Shown: positions 11,760-23,909, counted from the stretch's first letter. The stretch: DNA of 64,000 nt from Hyperoodon ampullatus (GCA_949752795.1 OX457063.1:65557783-65621782), one strand, 5' to 3'. The notes: a model not told the origin generated them from the letters alone. Numbers and translations: made by a program.

Positions 11760-12970
11760 TAAATATAGCCTCATAAATAAGCTAATTTAAATGGTTAGGG
11801 CTGCCAAATTATAATTTAATTTGCTAAACTTGCTTACTTTTTGTCACTGGCTCTGTCTAAGAAACCTCACAACCACATTCATTCATATTCGGAAACAAAT
11901 TTTTATGCCCTAATACCATCTTGACAGGAAGTATCAGATTTCATTTATAATGGGAAGTTGATAAAATTGATGTATTATGGAAGAGTGCAAACCAATTAAG
12001 AAGACTGGAGAAGAGATTAAGTAAGCCTCCATCAAAACTGTGTGCATAACTCAGTAGAGTTTAACTTGAAAAAATAATTTTACAGAAACTAGTATCCACT
12101 GTATTTTTTAAATGTATTTATGTCCTTAACCATATTAAAAACGTGTTTTTTAACCACTCCAAAAAACACTGTCATAGTTTCAGATACTCAAAGTATTACC
12201 TCTGAATACCAAACCTCTTTTTCACTATTTCTTGAGCCCCCAAAGATTTGTTTTGACTTACCATATCATTTCACTTATATTCTGTTCATGTCTCCCATGA
12301 CCGTTTACGTGCTTATGCTACTAAGTAAATTTCTGAAGACACTTGGTAAAATTTTGAGTGAGATACAAAGAATACAAAATGCAAAAAAGGTACTTTAAAT
12401 AATTTTGTGCGTCAGGTAGGTACACTGGAACCTTGAAGAATATGTGACCTGTTAATGGGGCACTTCTGTTTAGCTCTAGAATCCTTTCTAAGTGGGAATA
12501 TTAGACCAGTAAAATCAAATTTTGTTATTTTTTTTTCAGAAGAAACCAGAAATACTTTGAAAAGTCCTAATTTTTCAATATCAGCATAAAATTTTTCCTG
12601 TGACAAACTCCACTTCTGCTACTGTGTGAATCAAATAAAACAGTATACAGCCTCTGGTGTGGGAATTTTCTTTTCCTTTGCTCTCTATTTTTCTTCTTTT
12701 TGAGTGTAGGTACTTAGAGTCTCTTTTTTCCCCTTAATTTCTGGTTAGCAGCTTAGTGATTTTTGCTAGTTTTCTGTGATGAATATTATTGTCAGAAATG
12801 ACTTCTCTTGAAAATATAAATATTACTTTTTAAAATTTGTTTCTATAGTTTTATATGGTGAGTTGGTTGCTTAGAAGAGCTATTAAATTGTTTTCTGAAT
12901 TATAATAATTAGACAATTATTTTTATAGTTCCTTTATCTCCACAGTCTAACATAGATCCTTCTGATTTTA
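11760..12970. other. Unassigned AT-rich DNA
   Basis: No gene or clear repeat is recognised. The 92-codon frame at 12120-12398 (+) and the 64-codon frame at 12412-12606 (-) have no recognisable domain and no supporting splice or start context. Confidence 0.4.
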
Positions 12971-12984
12971 AAAAAAAGGTTTCT

Positions 12985-13190
12985 TTTTTTTTTTTTTTGC
13001 GGTACGCGGGCCTCTCACTGTTGTGGCCTCTCCCGTTGCGGAGCACAGGCTCCGGACGCGCAGGCTCCGTGGCCATGGCTCATGGGCCCAGCCGCTCCGC
13101 GGCATGTGGGATCTTCCCGGACCAGGGCACGAACCCGTGTCCCCTGCACTGGCAGGCGGACTCTCAACCACTGCGCCACCGGGGAAGCCC
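12985..13190 (-). repeat. CHR/CHRS-type cetacean tRNA SINE, inverted
   Basis: Full-length copy in reverse: poly-T, GCGGTACGCGGGCCTCTCAC, GGCACGAACCCGTGT (box B complement) and CTGCGCCACCGGGGAAGCCC. It retains many CpGs, suggesting a young insertion. A short direct repeat AAGGTTTC(C/T)T flanks it (from 12976 and 13191-13200). Confidence 0.93.
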
Positions 13191-13449
13191 AAGGTTTCCT
13201 TTTTACTGTACCTTTTGCATAGAAAATAGAGTTAATCGCATTCCTTAGTTCACATGACACACTATCATCACTGGTCCATGAAAAGCACTTACTTTATTTA
13301 TTTATATATATATTCTTTTATTCTCATTTCCACTCTCATGCTGCTGACCTGGACTCAGGAAATCATTCTAATGTGATAGTCTAATATCTGTTGCACTGTT
13401 CTCTTTTGTTTATATGTATTTTCAGAACATGAGTATTGGTTTACATATA

Positions 13450-15235
13450 TGTATTTTTAAAATATTTTAAGTGGAAAATTTTAAATAAATAAAAAAGAAA
13501 AGAGTATAATATCATGAACTTTAATGTGGCCTCCTCTCAGCTTCAGCAGTTATCTCATGGTTGAGCTTGTCTTAACTATATCTTATGCCTTCTCCCCCAC
13601 TTATGCACATTAAATTTTAATATGCATAAATGGTATTGTGCTGTGTATCTCATTCTCTTTATTACTTTTTCTTTTTACTTATCCTTACATTTTTATCATT
13701 TATATATGTTGTTGTGTTTACATTGCTTCTAACTGCTGCATAGTATTCCAAGGTTTGTAGCTATCATGTCTTAACTATCCACATTTCCAGTGATTTCCAT
13801 CCATATTGCTTCCAATTTTCTCTTGCAACAAACAATGCCCTGACGAACATCCTCATATTTCTCCTAGCATAGAACTTTGCAAGGATTTCTTTGGGATACA
13901 TACCCAAGAACAGAATTGCTGGGTTTATACTTAATTTGTCTGAGTCCTGCCAGATGCTCTGCCAAATAAATACTTGGACCACACTTTCACCAGTGGTAAC
14001 CCCCTCCTTCCTGCCAACCCTTGACATTATCTAGCTTTCTAATACTCTCAATTTAATGTGTGTAATTCTGTAGCTCACTGTTTTAATTTGAATTCTTATC
14101 ACTAACGAGTTTGAGTATCTCTTTCATATTCTTGTTGGCCTTTTGGCTTCCCTCTTCTGAAATTCCTTGCTCATATTCTTTATTTTTCATTTGGGTTCCT
14201 ATCTGTTGGTTAATGTTCTTTAAGAGTTTATTATATATTTTAGATCTTCATTTCCTATCAGTTTTAGATATTAAAAACAATCTTCCAGTTTTTCAACTTT
14301 TTAATTTTATGCATGATGTCCTTTAAGTAGATATTCATGTTTTAAATATTCAATTAAAAATATTTTCTTGAAGTCTACTGCTGGTGTACAGAAATGCTAC
14401 TGATTTTTTGAAACTTGACCTTGGTTCTAACATTACTGAATTCTCATTCTTAATAACACTGTTGTACTCTCATTCATTTTTATAGGGAGGTGATCATATT
14501 ATCAACTATACATAATGACGGTTTTATTTCTAATTTCCTCATCCTTACATACCTTTACTTCTTTCTTCTTTCCAATACCTTTGGTCAGTTCCTCTGGAAC
14601 TATGTTAAATGGTAGTACTGACAGTACCATTCTCATCTTATGCCCAGTCTTAAAGAGAGTATATCTAATTTCTCACTTAAGCATAATGCTTGCTGAAGGT
14701 TTTTAATATAAAACCTTTACCAAATTAAGAAAGGTTCTTATTTCTAGCTTGTTATGCATTCTTACCATAAATAACTTTCAAACCCATAAAATGTTTTTTT
14801 ATGCATCTGTTAAAATAATCATGTGATATTTATCCTGGCATATTAATGTTGTGAATTATATGGATAGAATTTCTAATGTTAAACCATGCCTGCATTGCTA
14901 GTTTACACCCTACTTGACCATGGTGCATTATTTTAATACATTACTGTATTTGGTTAGCAAATATTTTATTTAGGATTTTAGAATCTACATTCTTAAGTGG
15001 AATGTGCTATACTTTTTTCTTCATTTTCCTTGTCTGGTTTTGCAATTAAGATTACACTGGCCTTATAAAATGAGATGAGCAGCTTTTACTCTTTTTCTGT
15101 TTTCTAGAATAACATTATATAATACGAATTTACTGTTTCTTTAATGTATGTTGAAACTCATATGTAAAAGTAGCTGGTTGTGAGATTTCTTTGAATGCTA
15201 TTTATGTCTTTAATCCCTTTTGATCTATTCAAGTT
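13450..15235 (-). mobile_element. Old degraded L1 (L1M-type) ORF2 fragment, inverted
   Basis: Reading + it shows the antisense of L1 ORF2 and 3' region in the correct order: 'catagtattccaaggt' (13740), 'acagaattgctgggttt' (13911), 'cagaaatgctactgatttt' (14380), then 'ctggttttgcaattaag' and 'ggccttataaaatgagatg' (15030-15080) from the reverse-transcriptase region. No frame is open for long. The - frame at 13764-14027 is a remnant of the ORF2 C-terminal region. Divergence indicates an old copy. Confidence 0.65.
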
Positions 15236-15800
15236 TTCCCCTCAGCTTCTTCCAGTCCCCCTCCCATGGGTACTGCTAACACCTGATTGTCCTCCCACCT
15301 GCAGGTATAATAGGCCAGACCCACTTTCCTTTCAGTCAGGAAATATCTAGACAATCTCAGTGTCCACATCTGAGCCATGTAACAGTCACTCTGTTTTGAG
15401 CTAATGTCCTAACGCTGACCAATGGGCTCTGATCTGCCCAATCTTGCTTGACTTAAACTGCCACTGACACATATCTAAATTAATCCTGAACTCCAATAGT
15501 TTTCTACTATTCTATAACCAGAAACTTTGGTTAACAATGCTCTGAATTGACTTCTTTACATCTCTTAAAACCTTTGCCATACTGCTGGTTACATGTGTCA
15601 AGGTTGTGTAAAAGGTAAATATTTTGACAAAAGGACAAGTAAGGTTATTATATTCAGGGAAGGTTAAGTATTCAGAAAAAATTAGGCAACCATCTGGTCT
15701 AATGTCCTGTACAGTATATACCAAATTGTAGTTAACTTTGGAAGATTTTTGCTTTACCTCCAGAGTTTGACACTTTATTGTAACCATTTATTATCAGAAG
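15236..15800. other. Unassigned segment with 91-codon open frame
   Basis: Base composition rises to near-balanced GC at 15240-15480, unlike the flanks. A 91-codon frame on - (15787-15512) starts at ATG and has mixed, non-low-complexity composition, with a stretch SSMAKVLRDVKKSIQSI near its end. I do not recognise it. It could be a decayed retroelement or gene fragment, or chance. Confidence 0.3.
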
Positions 15801-16020
15801 AATAATTAAAGGTATTTCCATGTACAAAAAGAAAAAAGAGTAGAGAGCACAAGCAGGAAGTTCATAGACCCACTAACAAAAAGAAATGATAAATAAACAT
15901 ATAATAGTTATTATAATTTTTGATGCATTTGAATGTGTTTCTACCATCTTATTTCAGTTTTTCTTACACACTTTCATACTATATCTTTATTTCTTTTTAA
16001 TTTTCTTACTTAAAAAAACT

Positions 16021-16042
16021 TTATATATATATATAAAGATAT

Positions 16043-16114
<72 letters not shown>
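16021..16114. repeat. (TA)n microsatellite
   Basis: A nearly pure TA dinucleotide run of about 90 bp, interrupted twice near 16037-16054. It produces a meaningless YIYIYI open frame on +. Confidence 0.97.
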
Positions 16115-16116
<2 letters not shown>

Positions 16117-16134
16117 CCCTAAAAAGATTCTTGC

Positions 16135-16300
16135 AGGGGCAAATTATGTATGGGACTTAGAGGTCTTATTAAGGAATTTAAAGTTTAGGTTTTATTTTAA
16201 CTGTACAAGAAGCCATTGGTGGGTTTTGAACATAGGATTGATGTGATTTCTGAAATTTAAAACATCTTTGGAAAACATTGGATGATAACTGTGACTTTAG
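16135..16300 (-). repeat. L2 LINE fossil, inverted
   Basis: The block 'ggttttattttaactgtac', 'aagccattggtgggttttga' and 'gattgatgtgatttctgaa' corresponds to the antisense of the L2 3' region (compare the better preserved copies at 22055-22400 and 42715-43140). Confidence 0.6.
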
Positions 16301-16454
16301 TATTTTGTTTTAAAAGCAACTCTTTAAAAGCCATAAAATAATAGATGTGTAATTTTTTTTATAAAAATTTTAAATAATTAGAAAGATCTATAAATTAACT
16401 TAAAAAAGCACTTCAAAACCTAAGAATTAATAGTTAGTAGCTACAACAAGGAAG

Positions 16455-16590
16455 ATGCTGATTTCCTTAATATACAAAGAGTGTCAACAATTCAATATGG
16501 AAAAGACAACCCATTTTTATAAAAGACTTGAACATGTAATTTATCAAAGAAGAAATGCAAATGGATAACAAACATGAAAATGTTCCATTT
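16455..16590 (+). repeat. Ancient L1M fragment, sense
   Basis: Motifs AATATGGAAAAGACAACCCA and 'atcaaagaagaaatgcaaat' followed by 'aacaaacatgaaaatgttc' match the ORF2 C-terminal stretch of L1 in the sense direction. It is strongly diverged. Confidence 0.55.
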
Positions 16591-16754
16591 TCCAACCTCT
16601 CCCTTGCATTGTAGTAACATTTTTCTAGTGATCAGTTGCTGCCTATCATTATGTTTTGCTATTCTTTTCATTCGCTTAGAGTATCCTTGTTATCAGTGTC
16701 GTGCTGGTCCTTTTTTTTATTACTCATGACCGAATGTAATGGTTTTACCTGGCA

Positions 16755-16758
<4 letters not shown>

Positions 16759-16800
<42 letters not shown>
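16759..16800. repeat. (TG)n microsatellite
   Basis: A pure TG run of about 21 units. Open frames crossing it on both strands (CVCVCV or THTHTH) are artefacts. Confidence 0.97.
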
Positions 16801-16801
<1 letters not shown>

Positions 16802-17244
16802 TTGGAGAGGGTCCAGAGTATTGTTTCCAATTTGCTTTCCAAGGAGCAGTCTTCTCTGCTGCCACAGACACAAAATATTTCCTGTAAAAATGACTTGTTT
16901 ATGTATTCTTTGTGTAACCCCTACCTTCTTTACTTCTCTAAACCTAACGGAGTCTACTGGATTCTGCTGATAACACAGCTCACCTCTGTTCCCATACCTG
17001 TGATTATAAACAAGGCCTGTAACAACATAGGTTGTGTTATGTACCTTCAGGGCATATTTTTTGCCATCATTTTCTGAAATCCACACTGTGGTGTCCTTTA
17101 CCACTACATTTCTCCAAAACTGCTTCTCTTCACTTACTCTCATGTGGCTACTATCAGGTCTCAGCTGCTTTTGCCTATTTCAGAGTTTGGGGATTACAAC
17201 TGAATCCTAATATTACTGAAAATATGTTTAAATGTGTTTCTCCA

Positions 17245-17325
17245 TAAAGAAAGAAAAGGAAAGAGAGAGACACGGAGTGATGGATAGAAAGACACAGAGA
17301 CAGAGAGAGAAGAGAGAAAATGAAT
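17245..17325. repeat. GA-rich low-complexity tract
   Basis: Purine-rich AGAGAGA/GAAAG sequence on +, with corresponding SLSLS frames on -. Confidence 0.85.
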
Positions 17326-17399
17326 AAAGCAATCAACTCTAGGAGCAGAACTGATCCAGAAAGCAAGAACTCTGGGAAACATGTTATAAAATGACAGAA

Positions 17400-19180
17400 G
17401 GTGAATTATGAGCTGGCCAAAACAAATTTAAGAAATACTTACTTCAAAGATGAAGTTGAAAAGAACAGAGAAGAGACTAGACATTATGGAAAGTACTTTT
17501 AAGGAATATAAAAGGTTAAAATGAGAAGAATGAACAAAAGAAGCCAAAGAAAGAATAGAATAATTATAGAAAAATTTTGTGTTATGTCTATAAGTATTGA
17601 TAGATAAATTGAGATAGACACTAAAGAAAAAAAGAACAAATATTTAAGGATAAAATTTAATATCTTTTATAAAATAGAAGGCACATATGGAAAAGGCACA
17701 CCATGGGCCAGGGAAAATTAACCAAGAACTGTCAATACTGAGACATAGCTTCATGAACTTCCAGACTTTAAACATGAAGAAAGAATGATTAAGTCACTGA
17801 TTAGAGGGAAGTGGGGAAAAATATTTGCCCTTGTCTCTGATTTATCCACAGTAACATTTAGGGCCAGTTGACAGTGGAGTAACATCTACATGACCATATA
17901 AAAAACAAAGTATTTTGTATTTTAAATTCAAAGTGTCTTCAGGTATAAAGACTACAGACAGTTTTGAACTCAAAGATTATCGTTTTGAAAAAAATTCCTA
18001 GAAGATGAACTACTGCCATTCATATGGAAATACTGTAAATTACCACAGAAGGATAAGCAGTGAGCATTGAAAGGTTTTAACTGTAAAATAAAGACGAGAA
18101 CAAAATGTAAACACTATATTCTCTAAAAGTAGAAATTACGCACTACCTTGACCTATTTTCTCCCCTTTTCCTCCTGGGTTTTGTAGTTGTAAGTTTGTGG
18201 ATTTCCACTTCTTTAATACTTGAAACTCAAAGAATGTCCATTAAAGCTGCAAATAATAAAAGTATTAGAGTTTAACAGTACAGAGAAAAATACTAAAAAG
18301 TATTAACTGAAATATGAAGGAAAGAAAGAGCAGGACAGAGTAACAGGAAATATGCTAATATCTTAACTGCTTATAGAAATGAACTAATAGATTTTGAATA
18401 GAGAAATAAAAGACAAAGTTGTATAAATTACCTAAGTTAATTTATAAATACAAAGTTGCATAAAGTTATAAAAACATAACTACTGGAACAAAGATATGTA
18501 CAGAGAAGCTACACATGGAGAGAAACAAGATAACTAATGATAAAATATTTCTTTTTTAAAAAAATCCCTAAAGTAAGTTAAAATAAAAAGAATGAAAAGC
18601 GGTTCTATTTATCAGCTGCCCACTGTCAAAATTATCATTTAAGATTATACTGAAGAGAATCAGCCAAGAGAAAAATTAATGTAAATGGGCTTTTAGCTTG
18701 TGTTAGTTTTTTAGAAAGTGGATTTCCAACTAAATCACATAGCAAAATGCTATTTTCTGATATATACAAGAAATTGCTTTTAAAATATTGAAAACTAAAG
18801 AAGGATAAAAATTAAAATTAAGACAGATAAAGGCAAGCAAATACTTAATGTCAGGCCAGACGAATCATTCCACATAAATATCAAATGAGATGAACAAAGT
18901 CATTTTTAATGCAAAAAGTTCAATACACAATGAAGATGTATCAGTTATGAATATCTGCAAACCAAATAACATGGTGCCAACACTTATAAAGCAAAAACAA
19001 TGTAGGTACACAGGAAAATAGTCAAAAACACACCAGACTTGGAAAGTTTATTAATTCTCTCAGTACAAAACAGATCAGCCAGGCGTGGGGATGAGGGAAG
19101 AATGAGGAAACACTGAAAGCATTTGCACAAGTCAGGAACATTGCAAAGATCCCCAGTGTCATGACTATCATTTGACATTG
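17400..19180 (+). mobile_element. Ancient L1M-type LINE remnant, sense, A-rich
   Basis: The + strand is persistently A-rich, as L1 sense strands are. Around 18725-18990 blocks such as 'ctaaatcacatagcaaaatg', 'ccacataaatatcaaatgag', 'caaaccaaataacatggtgc' and 'ataaagcaaaaacaatgta' match the endonuclease region of old L1 ORF2 in order. The 5' part (17400-18700) is much less certain. No frame survives. Confidence 0.5.
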
Positions 19181-19477
19181 TGATGAGGGGAAAAAGCCAA
19201 GAGAAAAATACTAGAACTATAAAAGAAATTTAGAAAGATGAAGTTAAAAGCTCCATGTGCAGATCATATGATTATATACTTGGAACTGCCATCCAGTGGA
19301 TTTTACTTAATCAACTGAGTGACTACTACAAATAATAGCATTCACTAAGCTATTATAACACAAGATTAATGTATCCGTATGGGCAATTTTCATGTGTAAG
19401 AAAATAATTTTAAATTAAGCCCTAGTGCCACATTGTGCTTACGTATATTGTTTGAGTATGTGCCATAAGCCTAAGAA

Positions 19478-19955
19478 TATTATTAGTTTCCTATGGCTTC
19501 TATAACAATTACCACACACTTGGTGGTTTAATACAACAGATTTTTTATTCTCTCACAGTTCCAGATGCCAGAAGTCTGAAAGTAGTGTCACTGGGCCAAA
19601 ATCAAAATCAAGGGCTATTCTCCTTCTAAGGCTCCAGGGAGAATTGTTTCCTCACCTCTTTGAGCTTGTGGTGGCTGCCAGCATTCCTTGGCTTATGGCC
19701 ACATCCCCACTTCAGTCTTGGGCTCCATGGCCACATTGCCTCCTCCATTTCTGTGTGTGTCTGCTTTTCTCTTATAGGGACTCTTGTGATTGCATTTAGG
19801 GCTCACCTGAATAATCCAGGACAATGTCCTCATTTCAGAATCCTTGATTTAATCACATCTGGAGAGACCCTTCTTCCTTATAAGGTAACATTTACAGTTT
19901 ACAGGGATTAGGACGTGATAACTTTGGGTGGCCATTATTTAGCCAATGTATGTAG
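19478..19955 (-). repeat. MLT1-type LTR (ERVL-MaLR), inverted
   Basis: Reading + it gives the reverse complement of an MLT1-type solo LTR: TTAGTTTCCTATGGCTTCTA, 'attctctcacagttccaga', 'cattccttggcttatggcc', 'aatccttgatttaatcacat' and a final 'ggattaggacgtgataact'. A second, independent copy of the same family is at 46684-47112. Such LTRs are solo remains of an old endogenous element. No internal genes are present. Confidence 0.75.
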
Positions 19956-19977
19956 TGAATTAACTTCCTATGCATCT

Positions 19978-20000
19978 AGAATGGTACTATGTACCATTCT
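19978..20000. repeat. Perfect 10-bp-arm hairpin
   Basis: AGAATGGTAC and GTACCATTCT are perfect reverse complements around a 3-base loop (TAT). No function is inferred. Confidence 0.8.
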
Positions 20001-20159
20001 TGGGAGAATCAGGAAAGTACTACCCTTGGGATAGTTAAAATTTTATTCACATATTTTTGTAGAATTTAATTCTCTCACAGAAACCTAGTTGGAAACGGCT
20101 ATATTGGTGTATGAAATAACAGAATGAACAGGATTATAAACTTCAGCAATAGACAATAA

Positions 20160-20576
20160 ATGCAGGAATATTGAAAATAATAAAGATGGCATCTCATATC
20201 AGTAGGCAATTGTTTAATACATGTTGGGACAACTGGTTAGCCGTCTGGAAAGAAAAGTTGAATCCATACCTCACACCATACACCAAGATATATTATAAGT
20301 GTACCAAATATTTAAATGTAAAATATGAAGCTACAGAGGTTCTCAGTAAACACGGGAGTGTTTTTTTTCTTTTTTTCTTATTTTGACTTTAGAGTAGAAA
20401 AACGTCTTCAAAACATGATCTATAAGCTACAAAATGACATGACTAATAAATCTGACCTCATTTTGCAACACACACACACACACAAATACACACACACACA
20501 GAAGCAAAACTCAAAAGACAAACTTGAACATAGAAAAAAAAGTTTGCAATTTTTACTGAAGTGACTAAATTTTTTT
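20160..20576 (+). mobile_element. Old L1M fragment, sense, left part (split by younger L1)
   Basis: The + frame around 20171-20340 reads as the ORF2 C-terminal region of L1 (NWLAVWKEKLNPYLTPYTK, KCTKYLNVKYE). A (CA)n tract at 20467-20500 lies inside. The element stops at a target-site duplication and resumes at 21908, showing that a younger L1 landed in it. Confidence 0.75.
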
Positions 20577-21907
20577 TTAAAAGTTTTATTGTAGTATAGT
20601 TGATTTACAATATTGTGTTTCAGGTATATAGCAAAGTGATTCAGTTATATATATATTCTTTTTCAGATTCTTTTCCATTATAGGTGATTACAAGATACTG
20701 AATATAGCTCCCAGTGCTATACATTAGGTCCTTGTCATTTATCTGTTTTATGTATAGTAGGTGGTGTATCTGTTAATCTCAAATGCCTAACTTATCCTTC
20801 TCCCTCCTTTCACCTTTGGTAACCATTAGGTTGTTTTCTATGTCTGTGAGTCTGTTTCTGTTTTGTAAATAAGTTCATTTGTATCATGTTTTTAGATTCC
20901 ACAAATAAGTGGTATCTTATGATATTTGTCTTTCTCTATCTGACTTCACTTAATTTGATAATCTCTAGGTCCATCCCTGTCACTGCAAATGGCATTATTT
21001 TGTTCTTTTTTATGGCTGAGTAATATTCCATTGTATATATGTACCACATCTTCTTTATCCATCCTGTGCTGATTGACACTTGGGTTGCTTCTATATCTTG
21101 GCTATTGTAAATAGTGCTGCTGTGAACATTGGGTTGCATGTGTCTTTTTGAATTAGAGTTTTCATCTTTTCTAGATATATGCCCAGGAGTGGGATCACTG
21201 GATCATATGGTAACTCTATTTTTAGTTTCTTAAGGAACCTACATACTGTTCTCCATAGTGGCTGCACCAATTTATAGTCCCACCAACAGTGTAGGAAGTT
21301 TCCTTTTTCTCCATACCCTCTCACACATTTATCATTTGCAGGCTTTTTGATGATGGCCATTCTGAGCAGTGTGAGGTAATACCTCTTTATAGTTTTGATT
21401 TGCATTACTCTAATAATTAGTGATTTTGAGCATTGTCTCATGTACCTGTTAGCCATCTGTATGTCTTCTTTGGAGAAATGTCTCTTTAGGTCTTCTGCCC
21501 ATTTTTTGATTCAGTTGTTTGTTTTTTTAATATTGAGTTGTATGAGCTGTTTGTATGTTTTGAAAATTAAGCCCTTGTGGGTCACATCGTTTGAGATACT
21601 TTCTCCCACTCCCTAGGTTGTCTTTTTGTTGTTTATGGTTTCCTTTTCTGTGCAAAAGCTTGTAAGTTTCATTAGGCCCCATTTGTTTATTTTTGCTTTT
21701 ATTTCTTTTTCCTTGAGAGATTGACCTAAGAAAACATTGCTACAATTTATGTCAGAGACTGTTTTGCCTATGTTCTCTTCTAGGAGTTTTATGGGATCAT
21801 ATCTTTTAAGGCCTTAAGCCATTTTGAGTTTATTTTTGTGTACGATGTGAGGGAGTGTTCTAACTTCATTGATTTACATGCTGCTGTCCAGCTTTCCCAA
21901 CACCAAA
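20577..21907 (-). mobile_element. 5'-truncated L1 insertion, inverted
   Basis: The + strand begins with the complement of the poly-A/3' UTR ('gttttattgtagtatagttg') and continues through the antisense of ORF2. ORF2 remnants on - at 20936-21139 (contains YTMEYYSAIKKNKIMPF) and 21091-21456 (contains [20 protein letters not shown]) are the hallmark C-terminal L1 residues. It is flanked by a 15-bp near-identical duplication, GTG(A/G)CTAAATTTTTT, at 20561-20575 and 21908-21922. About 1.3 kb, so heavily 5'-truncated, as is usual for L1. Confidence 0.93.
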
Positions 21908-22050
21908 GTGGCTAAATTTTTTAAAATATACCTAAAAAATACAAAATGATAAGTTAAAAGACTAACGTTGCAGTCAGAAAAATGACAAAGTATATGAACA
22001 GGCTGTTTACAGAAAAAGAAATACAAATGCCTCATAAGCATATGAAAAGA
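21908..22050 (+). mobile_element. Old L1M fragment, sense, right part
   Basis: It continues the element interrupted at 20576. Motifs 'gaaaaagaaatacaaatgc' and 'ataagcatatgaaaagataa' are the next ORF2 C-terminal blocks of sense L1. Confidence 0.7.
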
Positions 22051-22054
22051 TAAT

Positions 22055-22400
22055 GATATCCATTGGACTTTGTCTTAGCAGAGAAGTAACATGATCTGAC
22101 AAAGTTTTGAAAAGCTTACTCTGGTTTTACCAATGATAATTGTTACAAATAGACTGATGGGGAGCAAGTGTAAAACCTGGGATGTAATTTGGAAATAATG
22201 GTGCCTTAGACCAGAGGAATAGCAGTGGAAGTGGTGAGAAGTCATTGGAGCTTGGATGTAATTTGAAATTAAATCAACTGGATTCCTGACAGACTAGATG
22301 TGGAGTGCTAGAGAGAGGACTCAAGGAACAGAAGGTGTGAAGACATTATCTAGGAAAATGAGAGATTGAATGGATTAAGAAATTATACTATGATTGGCTG
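22055..22400 (-). repeat. L2 LINE fossil, inverted
   Basis: Blocks 'agtaacatgatctgacaaag', 'agcttactctggttttacc', 'aggaatagcagtggaagtgg' and 'tgagaagtcattggagcttg' follow the antisense order of the L2 3' region. Confidence 0.7.
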
Positions 22401-22406
22401 AGAGTG

Positions 22407-22442
22407 TTAAGAGCCCACTTGAGTTCTTCATGAATTTAAAAG
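22407..22442 (+). repeat. 36-bp direct repeat, copy 1
   Basis: TTAAGAGCCCAC(T)TGAGTTC ... GAATTTAAAAG matches 23874-23909 at 30 of 36 positions. The second copy abuts a sense L1. No named repeat explains it. Confidence 0.8.
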
Positions 22443-22799
22443 TGAGACCAGTCAGTATATTTATTGGTTTTTCTCCAGCTGCATTCAGCTGCATGACTTA
22501 GGTCTCATCCAGTCTAAACAAGCAGATGTCTGTGGTATAATGGAAGGATACTCTTGCTAAATTTTTTTTAACTGAGTTATAGGACATTATACATAGAATG
22601 TTCTCATCTTAATAATTTTAAAAGGAATACATATATGCTTATTTATATTTATACAAAACTTAGATATGTTTCCCCAAGGTTTAGCTGAACATGGTTTTTA
22701 CATGCTCATTCTAGACATAAATGTACAAGCATCAAATGATCCTTAGTAAACCATGCTTCTTATTCTTACTATATTAGCAGGTGGCAAATATAAGATAGA

Positions 22800-22935
22800 T
22801 CTCAATTAAAAAATTGAGGGGGGTGGGGATGGACTGGGAGTTTGGGATTGATGAGTACACAGTGCTGTGCTTAAGAGGGATAACCAACAAGGACTTACTG
22901 TATAGCAAAAATAAATAAATAATTTTTTAAAAATT
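22800..22935 (+). repeat. L1 3' UTR tail, sense, short
   Basis: GGGATGGACTGGGAGTTTGG, 'caacaaggacttactgtata' and a decayed A-rich tail with AAATAAATAAAT match the end of a cetartiodactyl L1 3' UTR. Only about 130 bp remains. Confidence 0.75.
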
Positions 22936-23870
22936 GAGGTGACAGGCAGGTAGTGACCATTTAAGGCAGGAGTGCATTTCAGAGCACTTACATATTTAAT
23001 CTTTTTACACCTGAGCTTATATTATGCAGTTTTAAAAATGAACATCGTACTTATTTTGAACTTAATATAGTATATAAAATTGTTTATACGGATTTTATGT
23101 GTTTCTGATCATTTGTTAACTCAAAATCCTTAAAAGTTTTAGTGTGTAAAAACTTTATGAGACTATGAAACAAATGCTTACAAGATATCAAAGAGTTGGA
23201 AGGATTATTAGCCAGATTGAACATCTAGTGAAAACAGCTGGTAAGAGAACATACAGAGGGGGCAAAAAAGAAGTTGGAAATGAAAAGAGGCAAATATCAA
23301 AGGCTGAACCAAACATATATAAAAGATATAAATAATTATAACCCACAATCAATAGCAAAGAGGGAATGTGGATGGGATACATCCAGAAGCAATGCAAGGC
23401 ATGATGTTGCAGTGTTGGAGACAATAGTTAGACATTAAATGAATACACCACATGCCATGTGATAGAGCATTTTCACTTGACCCAACTAACTGAGTTATCT
23501 TTTCTGAATTCTCTGTATAAGCTGCTTCTAGGAAATATACACAAATCCAGAAATAACTCAACAATGAGACCCTTTACTAGTGGGTACTAAGTTACTACCT
23601 GTATTTAGTGAGAGTCAAATATGTAGTGTTCTTAGATTTCAGTCATTGAATACCATGACTAAGAACAAGATTGTGTTTCATTTATAGTGAAGCATGTGAA
23701 TGAATTAAAGGACACAATTTATCATTTAGGTATATGGTAATATATTGTGTTTCCATGGGTAGAGTTAATACAGGTCTATAATTGCAATTCTAAAAGGAAA
23801 AAGGCTCTGAAATACAAAAGGTTCTTTTTCCCTCAGTACATTTTGGCGGTAAAACCTGACTGACCTAGGA
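22936..23870. other. Unassigned DNA
   Basis: No gene or clear repeat is seen. Frames on - at 23188-23424 and 23349-23564 have no recognisable content. Confidence 0.4.
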
Positions 23871-23873
23871 ACA

Positions 23874-23909
23874 TTAAGAGCCCACCTGAGTTCACTGAGA
23901 ATTTAAAAG
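23874..23909 (+). repeat. 36-bp direct repeat, copy 2
   Basis: Imperfect copy of 22407-22442. Its last bases overlap the target-site duplication of the L1 at 23918-25309. Confidence 0.8.

Noticed and set aside
15886..16122. 78-codon + frame ending in an I/Y repeat
   Set aside because: It is produced by the (TA)n microsatellite.
16636..17143. Overlapping frames of 83-132 codons around 16.6-17.1 kb
   Set aside because: Their central parts are TG-repeat translations, and the remaining parts have no domain or splice context.
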